Positions 8,029 to 16,983 of a stretch of 64,000 nucleotides of DNA are shown one piece after another. The stretch spans positions 5,607,001 to 5,671,000 of the forward strand of contig NZ_LT629750.1 of the NCBI RefSeq assembly GCF_900105125.1. The letters run 5' to 3'. The notes below the pieces were generated by a model. The model had not been told where the DNA came from. It did no database searches and was given only the letters and a program-made list of their open reading frames with translations. This DNA comes from Bradyrhizobium canariense. Lineage in GTDB: Bacteria > Pseudomonadota > Alphaproteobacteria > Rhizobiales > Xanthobacteraceae. Each line of letters starts with the position of its first letter. Position 1 is the stretch's first letter. Position numbers and translations under genes: made by a program.

Positions 8029-9636
8029 TCACCATGGCATCTTCCGGTATTCGCGGTTGGCGAGGCTGGCTTCCTCGAGATCGAGATCGCGCTCGATATG
8101 GCGCCGGGTTTCGTCGGTGATCTTGCCGTCGCGCAACAGGATGTGGATGAACTTTCGCTCCGACGCGATCAGTTCGCGCGTTAAGTCTATTCCCGCAGCC
8201 GAGACATCGTCCGCTTGGGGATCAAGCGAGTCCGGCAGTTGGTTGATGCGGGTCTCGTGGCGTGCGCGCAAAAGCTTGACCACTTCATCTGATAATTCGT
8301 GGTCATCGGTAATGGCGTCGAGCGAGGCAAGCGCTGCTCCGAGCGCCTCGCGCCGTGCCGCAATCTCCGCCTGAAGCTCCGCCACATGTTCGTCACGCCC
8401 GGCTTGCGCAACGCCGAGCCAGCGGGCCATCGGCGGCAGGCCAAGTCCGAGGCCAACCAGGGTGATGAAGATGACGCCGAAGCTGACGAACAGGATCAGG
8501 TCGCGGTAGGGAAAGGCCTCGCCATCCGGAAGCGCAAATGGCAGCGCAAGTGCTGCCGCCAGCGAGACCGCGCCGCGCACGCCGGTGAAGGCAATGATGA
8601 ACGTCGCTTGCCATCGCGGATAAGGATCACGTTCGCGCAGGCGCTTGTTCAACATCCGCGGCAAATAGGTCGCTGGGAAAACCCAGGCGAAGCGCGCGAT
8701 GATGACGATGACGGCGACCAGCGCCGTCGCGAACAGGATGTCGTCGAGCGGGAACGCCTTCGATTTTTCGAACAGCAGACGCATCTGGAAGCCCGTCAGC
8801 AGGAACAGGAGGCCTTCGATCAGATAGATCACCAAGTCCCAGAAGAAGATGCCCTGCAGGCGCGTCGCAGCCGAGATCAGCAGCGGCCCGTTCCAGCTCA
8901 TGTAAAGCCCGCAGGCAACGGTGGCGATCACGCCGGAACCGCCGAAATGCTCGGGCACCCAATAGGCGATGTAAGGCGTGATCAGCGACAGCGTGATTTC
9001 GATCTGCGGATCGCGGGCGCGATGGCGCGCCCTGAGGCTGAGCCAGCCGACGGCGGCGCCGAAAAGCAGCTCGCAGATGATAATGGCGACGAAGGCGCCG
9101 CTCGCTTTCGGCAGTGAAAAAGCGCCGGTTGAAATCGCCACCACCGCAAAGCGATACAGGATCAGCGCCGTGGCGTCGTTCGCGAGTCCCTCGCCCTCAA
9201 GGATGACGAGGATTCGGCGCGGCAGCCCGAGCTTGCGGGCGATCGCGAGCGGGGCGACCACATCCGGCGGCGCGACAATGGCGCCGAGCAGGAAACCGAC
9301 ATTCCACGGCAGCCCGATCAGATAATGCGTCGCGGCGGCGACCGCGAAGGCGCTGAAAATCACGCAGCCGACCGCCAGCAGGATGATGGGGCGCAAATTG
9401 GATTTGAATTCGCGCCAGCTCATGGCAACGCTGGCCGAATAGATCAGCGGCGGCAACACCACCAGCAGTACCAGTTCCGGCGGCAGTTCCAGCGACGGCA
9501 TGCCCGGCACGAAGGCCAGCACGATGCCGGTCAGCAGCAGCAGGATCGCCGGCGCGACGTTGATGCGCCGTGCCAGCAGCGCGGTGCCCGCCAGCGCCGC
9601 AAGCAAGATCAGGAATATCTGGAACGTAGCTTCCAC
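8029..9636 (-). CDS. CPA1-family sodium/proton antiporter
   Basis: Inner-membrane monovalent cation/proton antiporter of 535 residues. It has about twelve hydrophobic helices in the N-terminal 410 residues and a hydrophilic, helical C-terminal tail of about 120 residues rich in charged residues. The VAPPDVVAPLAIARKLG stretch near residues 120-135 and EGEGLANDATALI near 155-168 match the ion-binding core of the NhaP/NHE (CPA1) family. Translation appears to begin at GTG 9636 with GGAGGA about a dozen bases upstream. The likely role is pH and sodium homeostasis. It is monocistronic. Confidence 0.9.
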   Translation of the reverse strand: MEATFQIFLILLAALAGTALLARRINVAPAILLLLTGIVLAFVPGMPSLELPPELVLLVVLPPLIYSASVAMSWREFKSNLRPIILLAVGCVIFSAFAVAAATHYLIGLPWNVGFLLGAIVAPPDVVAPLAIARKLGLPRRILVILEGEGLANDATALILYRFAVVAISTGAFSLPKASGAFVAIIICELLFGAAVGWLSLRARHRARDPQIEITLSLITPYIAYWVPEHFGGSGVIATVACGLYMSWNGPLLISAATRLQGIFFWDLVIYLIEGLLFLLTGFQMRLLFEKSKAFPLDDILFATALVAVIVIIARFAWVFPATYLPRMLNKRLRERDPYPRWQATFIIAFTGVRGAVSLAAALALPFALPDGEAFPYRDLILFVSFGVIFITLVGLGLGLPPMARWLGVAQAGRDEHVAELQAEIAARREALGAALASLDAITDDHELSDEVVKLLRARHETRINQLPDSLDPQADDVSAAGIDLTRELIASERKFIHILLRDGKITDETRRHIERDLDLEEASLANREYRKMPW

Positions 9637-9699
9637 GGTCTTTGAAGTCCTCCGCCCCTCAATTCACCCGGAAGCCCGGCGCGGTCAATGGAGCGGTCC

Positions 9700-10074
9700 T
9701 TACTCGCGCATATCGTAGCGGTACGATTTCGAGACGATTTTCCAGCCATCGTTAAGTTTCATCGCCACCAGATAGTCGGTGAAGTAGCGCGGCGGCAGCT
9801 GGCAGCGGACCTTGATGAAAGCTGTGGATTCATCCGAGCGGTCGATGGTCACGATAAAATCCTCGCGCGGCTTGCCTTCGGCCTTGGCGGACGGCCGCTT
9901 GCGCACGCGATCCAGCCAGTCCGGCACCGTGAGGACCTGCAGTTCGCCCTTTTCCAGCCAACGCAGGTCGGCCGTGGGATGGAAGATCGTAGCCAATTTG
10001 TCGGCATTGCCTTCGTACAGGCCGTCGAAATATTGTTTGACCACGGCTTCAACGGTGGAACGGTCGTCACTCAC
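9700..10074 (-). CDS. NTF2-like / putative lumazine-binding family protein
   Basis: A 124-residue protein with the layout of the NTF2/SnoaL cone fold: an N-terminal helix (AVVKQYFDGLYEGNADKLATIFHP), then beta strands ending in GWKIVSKSYRYD. Proteins of this kind are annotated as nuclear transport factor 2 family or putative lumazine-binding. Their substrates are seldom known, and none can be assigned here. Start is GTG 10074 with GAGG seven bases upstream. It is transcribed away from the tandem-repeat-bearing GFA gene. Confidence 0.78.
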   Translation of the reverse strand: MSDDRSTVEAVVKQYFDGLYEGNADKLATIFHPTADLRWLEKGELQVLTVPDWLDRVRKRPSAKAEGKPREDFIVTIDRSDESTAFIKVRCQLPPRYFTDYLVAMKLNDGWKIVSKSYRYDMRE

Positions 10075-10173
10075 GTGCTGTCCTCGCTCAACTGATTGGA
10101 TTTCATCCGGTTCGAATTAAGCCATGAATTGGCGGTTTGCGCTACGACCAGATCCATCGCCATGGAGAAGCCC

Positions 10174-10241
10174 ATGACAGGTTCTCAAACATGACAGGTT
10201 CTCAAAAGTGGCAGGTCCTGAAAAATGACAGGTCTTGAAAA
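10174..10241 (+). repeat. Four 17-bp tandem repeats spanning the start of the GFA-family gene
   Basis: Four contiguous 17-bp units at 10174, 10191, 10208 and 10225 read ATGACAGGTTCTCAAAC, the same ending in A, then GTGGCAGGTCCTGAAAA and ATGACAGGTCTTGAAAA. Each begins with a start codon. The first unit is preceded by GGAG at the right distance (ggagaagccc). Mini-ORFs run 10174-10194, 10191-10238 and 10208-10228. The first and third end in an ATGA overlap with the next start, so the last mini-ORF is positioned to couple into the gene at 10225. Confidence 0.9.
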
Positions 10242-10653
10242 GACTGGAGGCCGCATCCTGGCCGGAAAATGCCTGTGCGGCGCGGTCCATTATGCTGTCG
10301 CAGACCAGTTCGCGTATGCGTTGAATTGCCACTGCTCGAACTGCCGCCGCGCGACGGGTTCAGCGTTCAAACCATTCGCCGGCATCCAGCGCGAAAAGCT
10401 TGTGGTGACCAAAGGCGAGGGCGATCTCATGGTCTTTGGCGATAGATACGGCCATGACGCGCACTGCAGGACATGCGGCTCGCTACTCTATTCGGTGGTC
10501 CGGGACGGCGCCTGGGTCCATGTCACCATGGGGACGCTGGTCGACGATCCCTCCATCCGGCCGAAGGCGCACATCTTCGTCGGTTCCAAGGCGCGATGGT
10601 TCGCCATCACCGACGATCTGCGGCAATACCAGGAGCACGTCACGGCGGATTGA
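10225..10653 (+). CDS. GFA-family zinc protein (Gfa-like domain)
   Basis: A 142-residue protein of the family named after glutathione-dependent formaldehyde-activating enzyme (Mss4-like fold). The zinc ligands are visible: C16-x-C18 (KCLCGAVHY), C35-x-C37-x2-C40 (CHCSNCRRATGS) and a later C-x2-C (CRTCGSLLY). Most members have no proven activity, so the call is at family level. The start sits in the last of four 17-bp tandem repeats. The best ribosome site precedes the first repeat, which suggests that the array grew at the original start codon. It is monocistronic. Confidence 0.88.
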   Translation: MTGLEKTGGRILAGKCLCGAVHYAVADQFAYALNCHCSNCRRATGSAFKPFAGIQREKLVVTKGEGDLMVFGDRYGHDAHCRTCGSLLYSVVRDGAWVHVTMGTLVDDPSIRPKAHIFVGSKARWFAITDDLRQYQEHVTAD

Positions 10654-10898
10654 GAGCCCAGGTGTTTTCCAGACCCCTGCGGCTCCGACGGCCTTCGAGC
10701 TTGAGCGCGAAAAACGCGGTCCGCAATTCTCGAACCGGCAGCCAGCTGACGTTACTAAAGGGAAGGGTTTCACGATCCTTCTGGCTTTTGCCACGGCCAC
10801 TACGAACTGTCCGGGTTCGTGATCCGGCTCACAAAGGCTTCGGGGGCTTCTGATAGGGTGGCCGACGCTGCAACGGCCGCAATTTTTGGGGCGTGACA

Positions 10899-12707
10899 AT
10901 GAATTTGCTCGAATCACTGGGATTGCGCCGATTTTTCCTCGCCGCGGCCCTGCTGTTGGTGTGCCAGCCGGCTTGGGCGGAGAAACGCGTGGCGCTGGTG
11001 ATCGGCAATTCCGCCTATCAAAACGTGGCGCCGCTGCCAAATCCGGTCAACGATGGCACGGTCATCGCGGCAACCCTGAAGGATGCCGGTTTCGATGTCG
11101 TCGATTTCCGCCACGATCTTCCGGCGGCCGAAACGCGCCGTGCACTGCGCGATTTCGCCGACCGCGCCAGCGATGCTGATATCGCGGTGGTCTATTATGC
11201 CGGCCATGGCATCGAGGTCGACGGCAATAATTATCTGATCCCGGTGGATGCCAAGCTGGAACGGGACACCGACGTTTATGACGAAGCCTTGTCGCTCGAC
11301 CGCGTGCTGCTGGCGATCGAGCCCGCCAAGCAGTTGCGGCTGGTGATTCTCGACGCCTGCCGCGACAATCCATTTGCGAAGAAGATGAAACGGACCCTGG
11401 CGTCGCGCGCGATCGGGCAAGGCCTTGCCAAGATCGAGCCGACAAGTCCGAACATGCTGATCGCCTACTCCGCCAAGGCCGGCTCGACGGCATTGGATGG
11501 CGACGGCAACAACAGCCCGTTCACGGTCGCGCTGGCAAAGCACCTGACGACGCCGGGGCTGGACGTGCGCCGGGCGTTCGGGTTTGTCCGTGACGATGTG
11601 CTGAAGAACACCAGCAATCGGCAGGAGCCGTTTGTCTATGGGTCGCTCGGCGGTGACGACGTGCCGCTGGTGCCGGCCAAGGCGGTGGTTGCCGAGCCCG
11701 CGCCCAACCCTCAGGCCGAGGCCCGCAAGGACTATGAACTGGCGCTGCAGATCGGCAACATGGACGCGTTGAACGCCTTCCTTGCGCAATATCCCGACGG
11801 CTTCTACGCCAGCCTCGCCAGGATCCAGCTCGCCAAAATTGCCGCCGAAGACGCCCGGGTCGCGGCGACCGAAAAGGCGCGGCTGGCCGAGCAGGAGCGG
11901 GCGCGGCTGGCCGCCGAGGGCACGCAAACCGCGCAGCAATTGAAGGCCGCGGAAGCGGACGCAAAGGTGGCCGAACAGGCTCGCATTGCTGCCGAAAAAG
12001 CCAAGCAGGCTGCGCTCGATCAAGCCGCTGCCGCCGAACGCAAACGGGCCGCGGTCGAGACCTCCGCAACAGGTCCGGCTTCGGACCACAAGGCGATTGC
12101 CGACAATGCGGTCGCAAACAACGCCGCTCCTTCATCGGCAACCGAAAAAGCCAAGCAGACCAACGTCGCTTCGCTGAACGCCGGAGTGCCGACCGCCGAG
12201 GTCGCAAAATCCGTGCAGATCGAGCTGCGCCGCGTCGGCTGCCTTACCGGTGCAGCCGATGGCGAATGGAATACGGCGTCACAGCGCTCGCTGGCGCTGT
12301 TCAACCGGCATGCCGGCACCAAGCTCGACGTCAAAACTGCAAGCCTCGATACGCTCGATGCGATCAAGCAGAAATCGTCGCGGGTTTGTCCGCTGGTTTG
12401 CGAAAACGGCTTCAAGGCCGATGGCGATCATTGCAGCAGAATCGCGTGCGGCGACGGCTCGTTCCTCAATGACGACAATGAATGCGAGAAGCGCCGCGCC
12501 AAGGCGACCGTCCAGCGCAACGATAATAATCGTTCGAGCCGGCGCGCGCGCCAGGAGCGTCCGGGTAGTGCGGATCGCGTCGCGCCTGGCTTCGACGCCG
12601 GCTATGGCGCCCCGCCGCCGCGGCAACAGGCACGGCCGCTCACCGGTGACGAACGGGTGTGGGGTTGCAATTCGAACCAGGCCATCATGTCGGGAAGGTG
12701 TCCGTAA
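10899..12707 (+). CDS. Exported caspase-like (peptidase C14) protein with C-terminal peptidoglycan-binding-like region
   Basis: A 602-residue protein with a signal peptide (residues 1-27, cleavage likely after AWA). A caspase-fold domain (about 28-250) has the catalytic pair H103 (YYAGHGIE) and C154 (LDACRDNPF). Then come a repeat-like stretch (about 275-310), a long Ala/Lys/Glu-rich predicted coiled coil (about 315-390), a peptidoglycan-binding-like segment (about 430-480, VQIELRRVGCLTGAADGEW) and a cysteine-rich tail. The fold suggests a periplasmic cysteine protease, but no substrate is known. GTG 10893 is an alternative start. It is monocistronic, and bacterial caspase homologues of this layout remain poorly characterised. 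Confidence 0.87.
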   Translation: MNLLESLGLRRFFLAAALLLVCQPAWAEKRVALVIGNSAYQNVAPLPNPVNDGTVIAATLKDAGFDVVDFRHDLPAAETRRALRDFADRASDADIAVVYYAGHGIEVDGNNYLIPVDAKLERDTDVYDEALSLDRVLLAIEPAKQLRLVILDACRDNPFAKKMKRTLASRAIGQGLAKIEPTSPNMLIAYSAKAGSTALDGDGNNSPFTVALAKHLTTPGLDVRRAFGFVRDDVLKNTSNRQEPFVYGSLGGDDVPLVPAKAVVAEPAPNPQAEARKDYELALQIGNMDALNAFLAQYPDGFYASLARIQLAKIAAEDARVAATEKARLAEQERARLAAEGTQTAQQLKAAEADAKVAEQARIAAEKAKQAALDQAAAAERKRAAVETSATGPASDHKAIADNAVANNAAPSSATEKAKQTNVASLNAGVPTAEVAKSVQIELRRVGCLTGAADGEWNTASQRSLALFNRHAGTKLDVKTASLDTLDAIKQKSSRVCPLVCENGFKADGDHCSRIACGDGSFLNDDNECEKRRAKATVQRNDNNRSSRRARQERPGSADRVAPGFDAGYGAPPPRQQARPLTGDERVWGCNSNQAIMSGRCP

Positions 12708-12821
12708 CCGCAGCCGCGCGGCATCGAACACTCCGGATCCCAACTCAGTTCAATATCGACGGCAGCGAGTCTCGGTCTTGATCCAAGACCGCGACGACGG
12801 ACATGGATTTCAGGCGCTTTG

Positions 12822-13508
12822 CTAGATCGCACTCGCGGCGATGTTCACCATCAACGCGACCAAAGCGGTATTGAAAATAAACGAGACGATGCCGTGCGCC
12901 GTTGCGGTACGGCGGATGATCTTGTCGGTGATGCCGACGTCGGAGACCTGCGCTGTCATGCCGATCACAAACGAGAAATACACGAAGTCCCAGTAATCGG
13001 CGTTTTCGTGGGTGTCGCCGCTGGGAAACTGCAAGCCGCCGGGCTTGGCGCGGCGGTAGAATTCATGGGCGTAATGCAGCGCGAAAATAGTATGTACCGT
13101 GGCCCATGACAGCGCGATCGTCGCGGTCGCCAGCGCCAGTTCCGGCACGCTGTGGTGCGATGCGCCGAGCTCGAATACGATCGCGGCGATGCTGGCGAAC
13201 GCGCCCAGCGCGGTCACCAGCAGGATCAAAAAGCGGCCGTCGTCCTGCAGCACCGCGTTGCGCTTGATATGCGCCAGCCCGCTGCGAAACATCATCGTGT
13301 ACACCAGCAGCAAATAGACCACGGTGAAGACATCCCAGCCGATCAACGCGCGCGTCTCCGCCCGCAGCGAGGTCGGCAGCACAAAGAAAGCCACGACGCC
13401 AATCGCGACCGCGAGGAACGTGCGCGGGCGCCCGTAAACCACGCGGACCGGCCTCGACATCTTTCGGAAGCGAACAAGGAAGGCGTCGTCGGTGTCTTTG
13501 CCCGCCAT
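12822..13508 (-). CDS. DUF1345 membrane protein
   Basis: A 228-residue inner-membrane protein of the DUF1345 family, with about five hydrophobic segments (for example FLAVAIGVVAFFVLP near residue 30 and FLILLVTALGAFASIAAIVF near 95). A conserved ALHYAHEFYR segment follows. The function of the family is unknown. The ATG at 13508 lies eight bases after the ispA stop, so the two genes are probably cotranscribed. Confidence 0.85.
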   Translation of the reverse strand: MAGKDTDDAFLVRFRKMSRPVRVVYGRPRTFLAVAIGVVAFFVLPTSLRAETRALIGWDVFTVVYLLLVYTMMFRSGLAHIKRNAVLQDDGRFLILLVTALGAFASIAAIVFELGASHHSVPELALATATIALSWATVHTIFALHYAHEFYRRAKPGGLQFPSGDTHENADYWDFVYFSFVIGMTAQVSDVGITDKIIRRTATAHGIVSFIFNTALVALMVNIAASAI

Positions 13509-13516
13509 TGGCGGCT

Positions 13517-14437
13517 TCAGTTCTTGCGTTCGGCAACGAATCGCGCGGCGGCGCGCAGCACGTCACCCTTGGCGCCGAAGATCGAGAGCGCGGAATCGGC
13601 GCGCGCCAGCAGATCGCGCACGCGTTGCTTGGCGCCGTCGATCCCGAGTTGGGTGACGAAAGTGGTTTTGCCCAGTGCGGCGTCCTGTCCGGTCTGCTTG
13701 CCGAGCGCCGTGGCGTCGCCTTCGACGTCGAGCAGGTCGTCGGCGATCTGGAAAGCTTCGCCGAGCGCGCGGCCGTAATCGTCAAGCGCCTGATATTCCT
13801 TTGGCGAGGACTGGCCGAGGATCGCACCGGCGATGCAGCCATAGCGCAGCAGCGCGCCGGTCTTCATTTGTTGCAACCGCGCGACGTCTACCGGCTCGCG
13901 GTCGCCGAACCGGCCCTCGCCGGCAAGGTCGAGCATCTGGCCGCCGACCATGCCGCCAATTCCCGATGCACGCGCCAGTGCCCGCGTGAGCAACAGGCGT
14001 ACATTGGCATCCCGGTGAATCTCGTCGCGGGTAATGATATCGAACGCCAGCGTCAGCAGGCCGTCGCCGGCCAGGATCGCGGTGGCATCGTCGGTCTTCT
14101 TGTGCAGCGTGGGCCGGCCGCGGCGCAGATCGCTGTTGTCCATTGCCGGCAGATCGTCGTGAATCAGCGAATAGCAGTGGATGCATTCGAGCGCGGCGCC
14201 GGCCAGCAGCGCGGCCTCCCGCGGCACGCCGAATACGGTGGAACTCTCGACCACCAGAAACGGCCGCAGCCGCTTGCCGCCACCAAGGCTCGAATAACGC
14301 ATGGCGTCCATCAGCCGCTTCGGCCGGACAATCTCGTCGGGCAGCGGCGCCTCGGACAACAGTTTTGCGAGCAGGGCTTCGGTATCCTCAGCGGTCTGGT
14401 CCAGTCGGTTAGAAAAGTCAGCTGCAGTGCCGGTCAT
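13517..14437 (-). CDS. ispA: Polyprenyl synthetase, probable farnesyl diphosphate synthase
   Basis: A class I trans-prenyltransferase of 306 residues that condenses isopentenyl diphosphate with DMAPP and GPP in the cytoplasm. The first aspartate-rich motif is HDDLPAMDNSDLRRG (near residues 91-105) and the second is DDLLDVEGD (near 230). The GGKRLRP signature near residue 53 and the length fit the short-chain (C15) enzymes. It uses the product of the pathway to which ispG in this window belongs. It overlaps nothing, precedes the DUF1345 gene by eight bases, and diverges from mtgA. Confidence 0.93.
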   Translation of the reverse strand: MTGTAADFSNRLDQTAEDTEALLAKLLSEAPLPDEIVRPKRLMDAMRYSSLGGGKRLRPFLVVESSTVFGVPREAALLAGAALECIHCYSLIHDDLPAMDNSDLRRGRPTLHKKTDDATAILAGDGLLTLAFDIITRDEIHRDANVRLLLTRALARASGIGGMVGGQMLDLAGEGRFGDREPVDVARLQQMKTGALLRYGCIAGAILGQSSPKEYQALDDYGRALGEAFQIADDLLDVEGDATALGKQTGQDAALGKTTFVTQLGIDGAKQRVRDLLARADSALSIFGAKGDVLRAAARFVAERKN

Positions 14438-14477
14438 TTAAGAATAGCTCCAGATCAATTTGGCCGGACAATCGGTT

Positions 14478-15290
14478 ATGGCACCGGCTTCGTCAATTCC
14501 AGTCCCAAGGTGGGAACGCCTTAAAAGTGCTGGAAAACCCACGAATTATCATGGAGATGTCACTCAGGCCGGGTCCATTCTGGGGACCCGCGCCGAACCA
14601 GAAACATCAGATTTGCGCATTGCCCGAAATTTATTGCTGATTTTGATCGTCGTGCTTGTGCTGCCCTATCTGCTGGCACCGCTGTATCGCGCTGGCCATC
14701 CGGTCTCGACCTTGATGGCCTGGCGCTGGCTGACCGGCGCGCCGGTATCGCGGCAATGGATCGATTTCAATGCGATCTCGCCCTCACTGCCGCGCTCGGT
14801 GGTTGCGGCCGAAGATGCCAAATTCTGTATCCATCATGGCATCGACTGGGACGCGTTACGCGATGTGATCGACGATGCGGAGGACGGCGAGCCGACCCGC
14901 GGCGGCTCGACCATCACCCAGCAGGTGGCGAAAAACCTGTTTCTGTGGCCGGGCCGCAGCGTGGTCCGCAAGGCCCTGGAGTTTCCGCTGGCGCTGTGGA
15001 TCGACCGGGTGCTGCCCAAGCAGCGGATCCTGGAAATCTACCTCAACATCGCCGAACTTGGGCCGTCCGGCCAGTTCGGCGCCGAGGCCGCCGCGATGTA
15101 CGCGTTCGGCCACCCGGCCTCCAGCCTGTCGCCGCGCGAGGCGGCATTGCTGGCGGCAACCCTTCCCAATCCGGTCAAGCGCAGCGCCCGTAACCCCGGT
15201 CCCGGGGTGCGCCGGCTGGCCGGGACCTATATGGCCCGCGCCCAAGCTCAGGAATTACAGCACTGCTGGCGCGAAAATCACGCCTTTTAA
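14478..15290 (+). CDS. mtgA: Monofunctional peptidoglycan transglycosylase
   Basis: MtgA polymerises lipid II into glycan strands at the outer face of the inner membrane. The protein has one N-terminal membrane anchor ([19 protein letters not shown]) and a glycosyltransferase family 51 domain. Family motifs include E112 in [16 protein letters not shown] (the catalytic glutamate), [16 protein letters not shown] and [15 protein letters not shown]. The start is uncertain. The ATG at 14478 gives 270 residues with a long N-terminal extension of low conservation; a TTG at 14613 would give about 225, closer to the family norm. It is divergent from ispA. Confidence 0.92.
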   Translation: MAPASSIPVPRWERLKSAGKPTNYHGDVTQAGSILGTRAEPETSDLRIARNLLLILIVVLVLPYLLAPLYRAGHPVSTLMAWRWLTGAPVSRQWIDFNAISPSLPRSVVAAEDAKFCIHHGIDWDALRDVIDDAEDGEPTRGGSTITQQVAKNLFLWPGRSVVRKALEFPLALWIDRVLPKQRILEIYLNIAELGPSGQFGAEAAAMYAFGHPASSLSPREAALLAATLPNPVKRSARNPGPGVRRLAGTYMARAQAQELQHCWRENHAF

Positions 15291-15445
15291 GCCGATATTG
15301 GCCTATTTTGGCGCGACTGAACCCTAGCTTTGCGCCATCCCATCCTCTATAAGCGCGGCCTTATCGGCATTTCAGTTCGCGTCCGAAAGCGCTGAGCCGT
15401 CCGGTTACGGACGATGCCGCAATAACACCCCTAGAGGATACCGAT

Positions 15446-15631
15446 ATGGCCGTTCCCCGAAGAAAAACATCGCCGTCGCGGCGTGGCATGCGCCGTTCGG
15501 CGGATGCCCTGAAGAAGCCGACCTATGCCGAGGACAAGGATTCCGGCGAATTGCGCCGTCCGCATCACCTCGATTTGAAAACCGGCATGTATAAGGGCCG
15601 GCAGGTTCTGAAGGCCAAGAAAGAATCCTGA
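15446..15631 (+). CDS. rpmF: 50S ribosomal protein L32
   Basis: A 61-residue basic protein beginning [17 protein letters not shown], the L32 signature. It lacks the zinc-binding cysteines found in some L32 forms. AGAGGA lies eight bases before the ATG. It is followed by a strong hairpin terminator candidate and flanked by mtgA and a membrane-protein gene on the same strand. Confidence 0.97.
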   Translation: MAVPRRKTSPSRRGMRRSADALKKPTYAEDKDSGELRRPHHLDLKTGMYKGRQVLKAKKES

Positions 15632-15644
15632 TCACGGTGCGACT

Positions 15645-15672
15645 CGCTCGGGCTCAAAGCCCGAGCGTTGAT
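15645..15672 (+). terminator. Hairpin terminator after rpmF
   Basis: A perfect 10-bp stem CGCTCGGGCT (15645-15654) with AGCCCGAGCG (15658-15667) and a CAA loop lies 13 bases past the rpmF stop. Only a weak T-rich tail follows, so it is a probable but not classical terminator. Confidence 0.6.
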
Positions 15673-15828
15673 CTTGTGGGGCGATGTTGAGCCCGAGATA
15701 ACAGGCGCAGCGTGCCTGAATTCGGCCAACGAGTGGGGTAAGACGGTTCCCGCGGTGAGTTCTTAGGGGTATCCCAAGACTCGTCCGAGAACTCCTGATT
15801 CTCCTGCTCGAAAAGAAGGCCCCCGCCG

Positions 15829-16488
15829 ATGTCCATGGTCGGTTTTCCGCTGCTTCTGATCCCGGTCGCGATCTACAACATCATCGTCTTCCTGATGCCC
15901 GGCGTTTCCTTCGCCGAGCCGATCGTGAAGCTGACCTTGGTGTCGGGCACTGAGTGGCCGGTGACGCTGAGCGATATCCTGCTGGCGCTCGGCATCCTGC
16001 TTTTGCTGTGCGAGGTCATCAAGGGCGCGCGGCCCGGAGCGAAATATCTCACCGATCATCTGCTGTCGTTGGTCGTATTCGGCTGCGCGGCCGCCGAATT
16101 CGTGATGTGGCCGCGGTTCGGCAGCTCGACCTATTTCCTGCTGACGTTGCTCGCACTGACGGATTTCCTGTCGGGCATCGCGTTGCGAGCCCGGCGTGGA
16201 AGGGCGGTCGCGCCAGCGGCCCTGGTCCCGAGGGAAAGCGTCAGCAAACCCGAGCCGCCGGTGTCGGAACCCCGATTCGAGCCCGCGCCGACCCCTGCAC
16301 CAGTGCCTGCGCCTGCACCGTCGATGCCGGCCGCCACCTCGGTCGCCGAATCCGTGCTGCTGGATCACCCTGAGCCGAGCCTGGCGCAGCCCGCCGTCAC
16401 CCCGAGCGCGGCCTCGCCGGAAGTGCCGTCACCGGAGTTGCAGCCCGGCAGCGGCTCGCCGCCGACGCCGGAAGAGCCGCCGCGTTAA
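15829..16488 (+). CDS. Hypothetical membrane protein with Pro/Ala-rich tail
   Basis: I do not recognise a named family. The 219-residue product has three or four hydrophobic segments in its first 125 residues (PLLLIPVAIYNIIVFLMPG, DILLALGILLLLCEV, LLSLVVFGCAAAEFVMW, YFLLTLLALTDFLSGIAL). A roughly 90-residue tail very rich in proline, alanine, serine and glutamate follows. The first half resembles a small inner-membrane protein and the tail is likely disordered. The start could be either of two in-frame ATGs (15829 or 15835); AAGG lies upstream. It follows rpmF but is separated from it by a terminator-like hairpin. Confidence 0.75.
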   Translation: MSMVGFPLLLIPVAIYNIIVFLMPGVSFAEPIVKLTLVSGTEWPVTLSDILLALGILLLLCEVIKGARPGAKYLTDHLLSLVVFGCAAAEFVMWPRFGSSTYFLLTLLALTDFLSGIALRARRGRAVAPAALVPRESVSKPEPPVSEPRFEPAPTPAPVPAPAPSMPAATSVAESVLLDHPEPSLAQPAVTPSAASPEVPSPELQPGSGSPPTPEEPPR

Positions 16489-16489
16489 T

Positions 16490-16777
16490 TCAGATGATCT
16501 GCCGAGGCCGGATGCCGGCGCCCTCGACCCAATGCTGGTTGGTCCGATAGGCGGTGAGCGCATCGAAGGCCGTCGCCCGACGCAGATTGCGCGTTTGCGG
16601 GACCTGCTCGGCGGTTGCGATCAGCTGCGTGACGAAAATCGAGTTGGGCTGGGGCAGCCGATGGCTCGCCGACCATTGCGTCGCCTGAATCAACGGCACT
16701 AGCGCGACGCAAGCAGGCTTGGCGTCCGCCGCGGCACCATCCTCTGTCGTCTGCTCTGATAGGTCTTCCCGTAACAT
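16490..16777 (-). CDS. Small hypothetical protein
   Basis: A 95-residue soluble protein, converging with and nearly abutting the membrane-protein gene. The C-terminal half (FVTQLIATAEQVPQTRNLRR then ATAFDALTAYRTNQH and ending GIRPRQII) resembles, from memory, small conserved hypothetical proteins of Bradyrhizobium. That recollection and the absence of stops are my main reasons for calling it real. No function is known. The ATG at 16777 has only a weak GGA upstream; an ATG at 16846 would add 23 residues. Confidence 0.6.
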   Translation of the reverse strand: MLREDLSEQTTEDGAAADAKPACVALVPLIQATQWSASHRLPQPNSIFVTQLIATAEQVPQTRNLRRATAFDALTAYRTNQHWVEGAGIRPRQII

Positions 16778-16983
16778 CGTAAATCCGATTGCGACTGAGT
16801 TGTCTCGTTTCGGGACTTTTGATCCCTCGTCATTACTCTGTCGCAAGGGCTATGCCGAAACCGTCGTAGTCGTTCCGCGCCATCGTCCAAGATGGTTTCC
16901 GGTTTATTTATGGGTCGTTGGTACAATCAGCCCTATCCTGTAGGTAGGGAATCAGTCCGGCTTCGTCCCGAAATGAGGCAACT

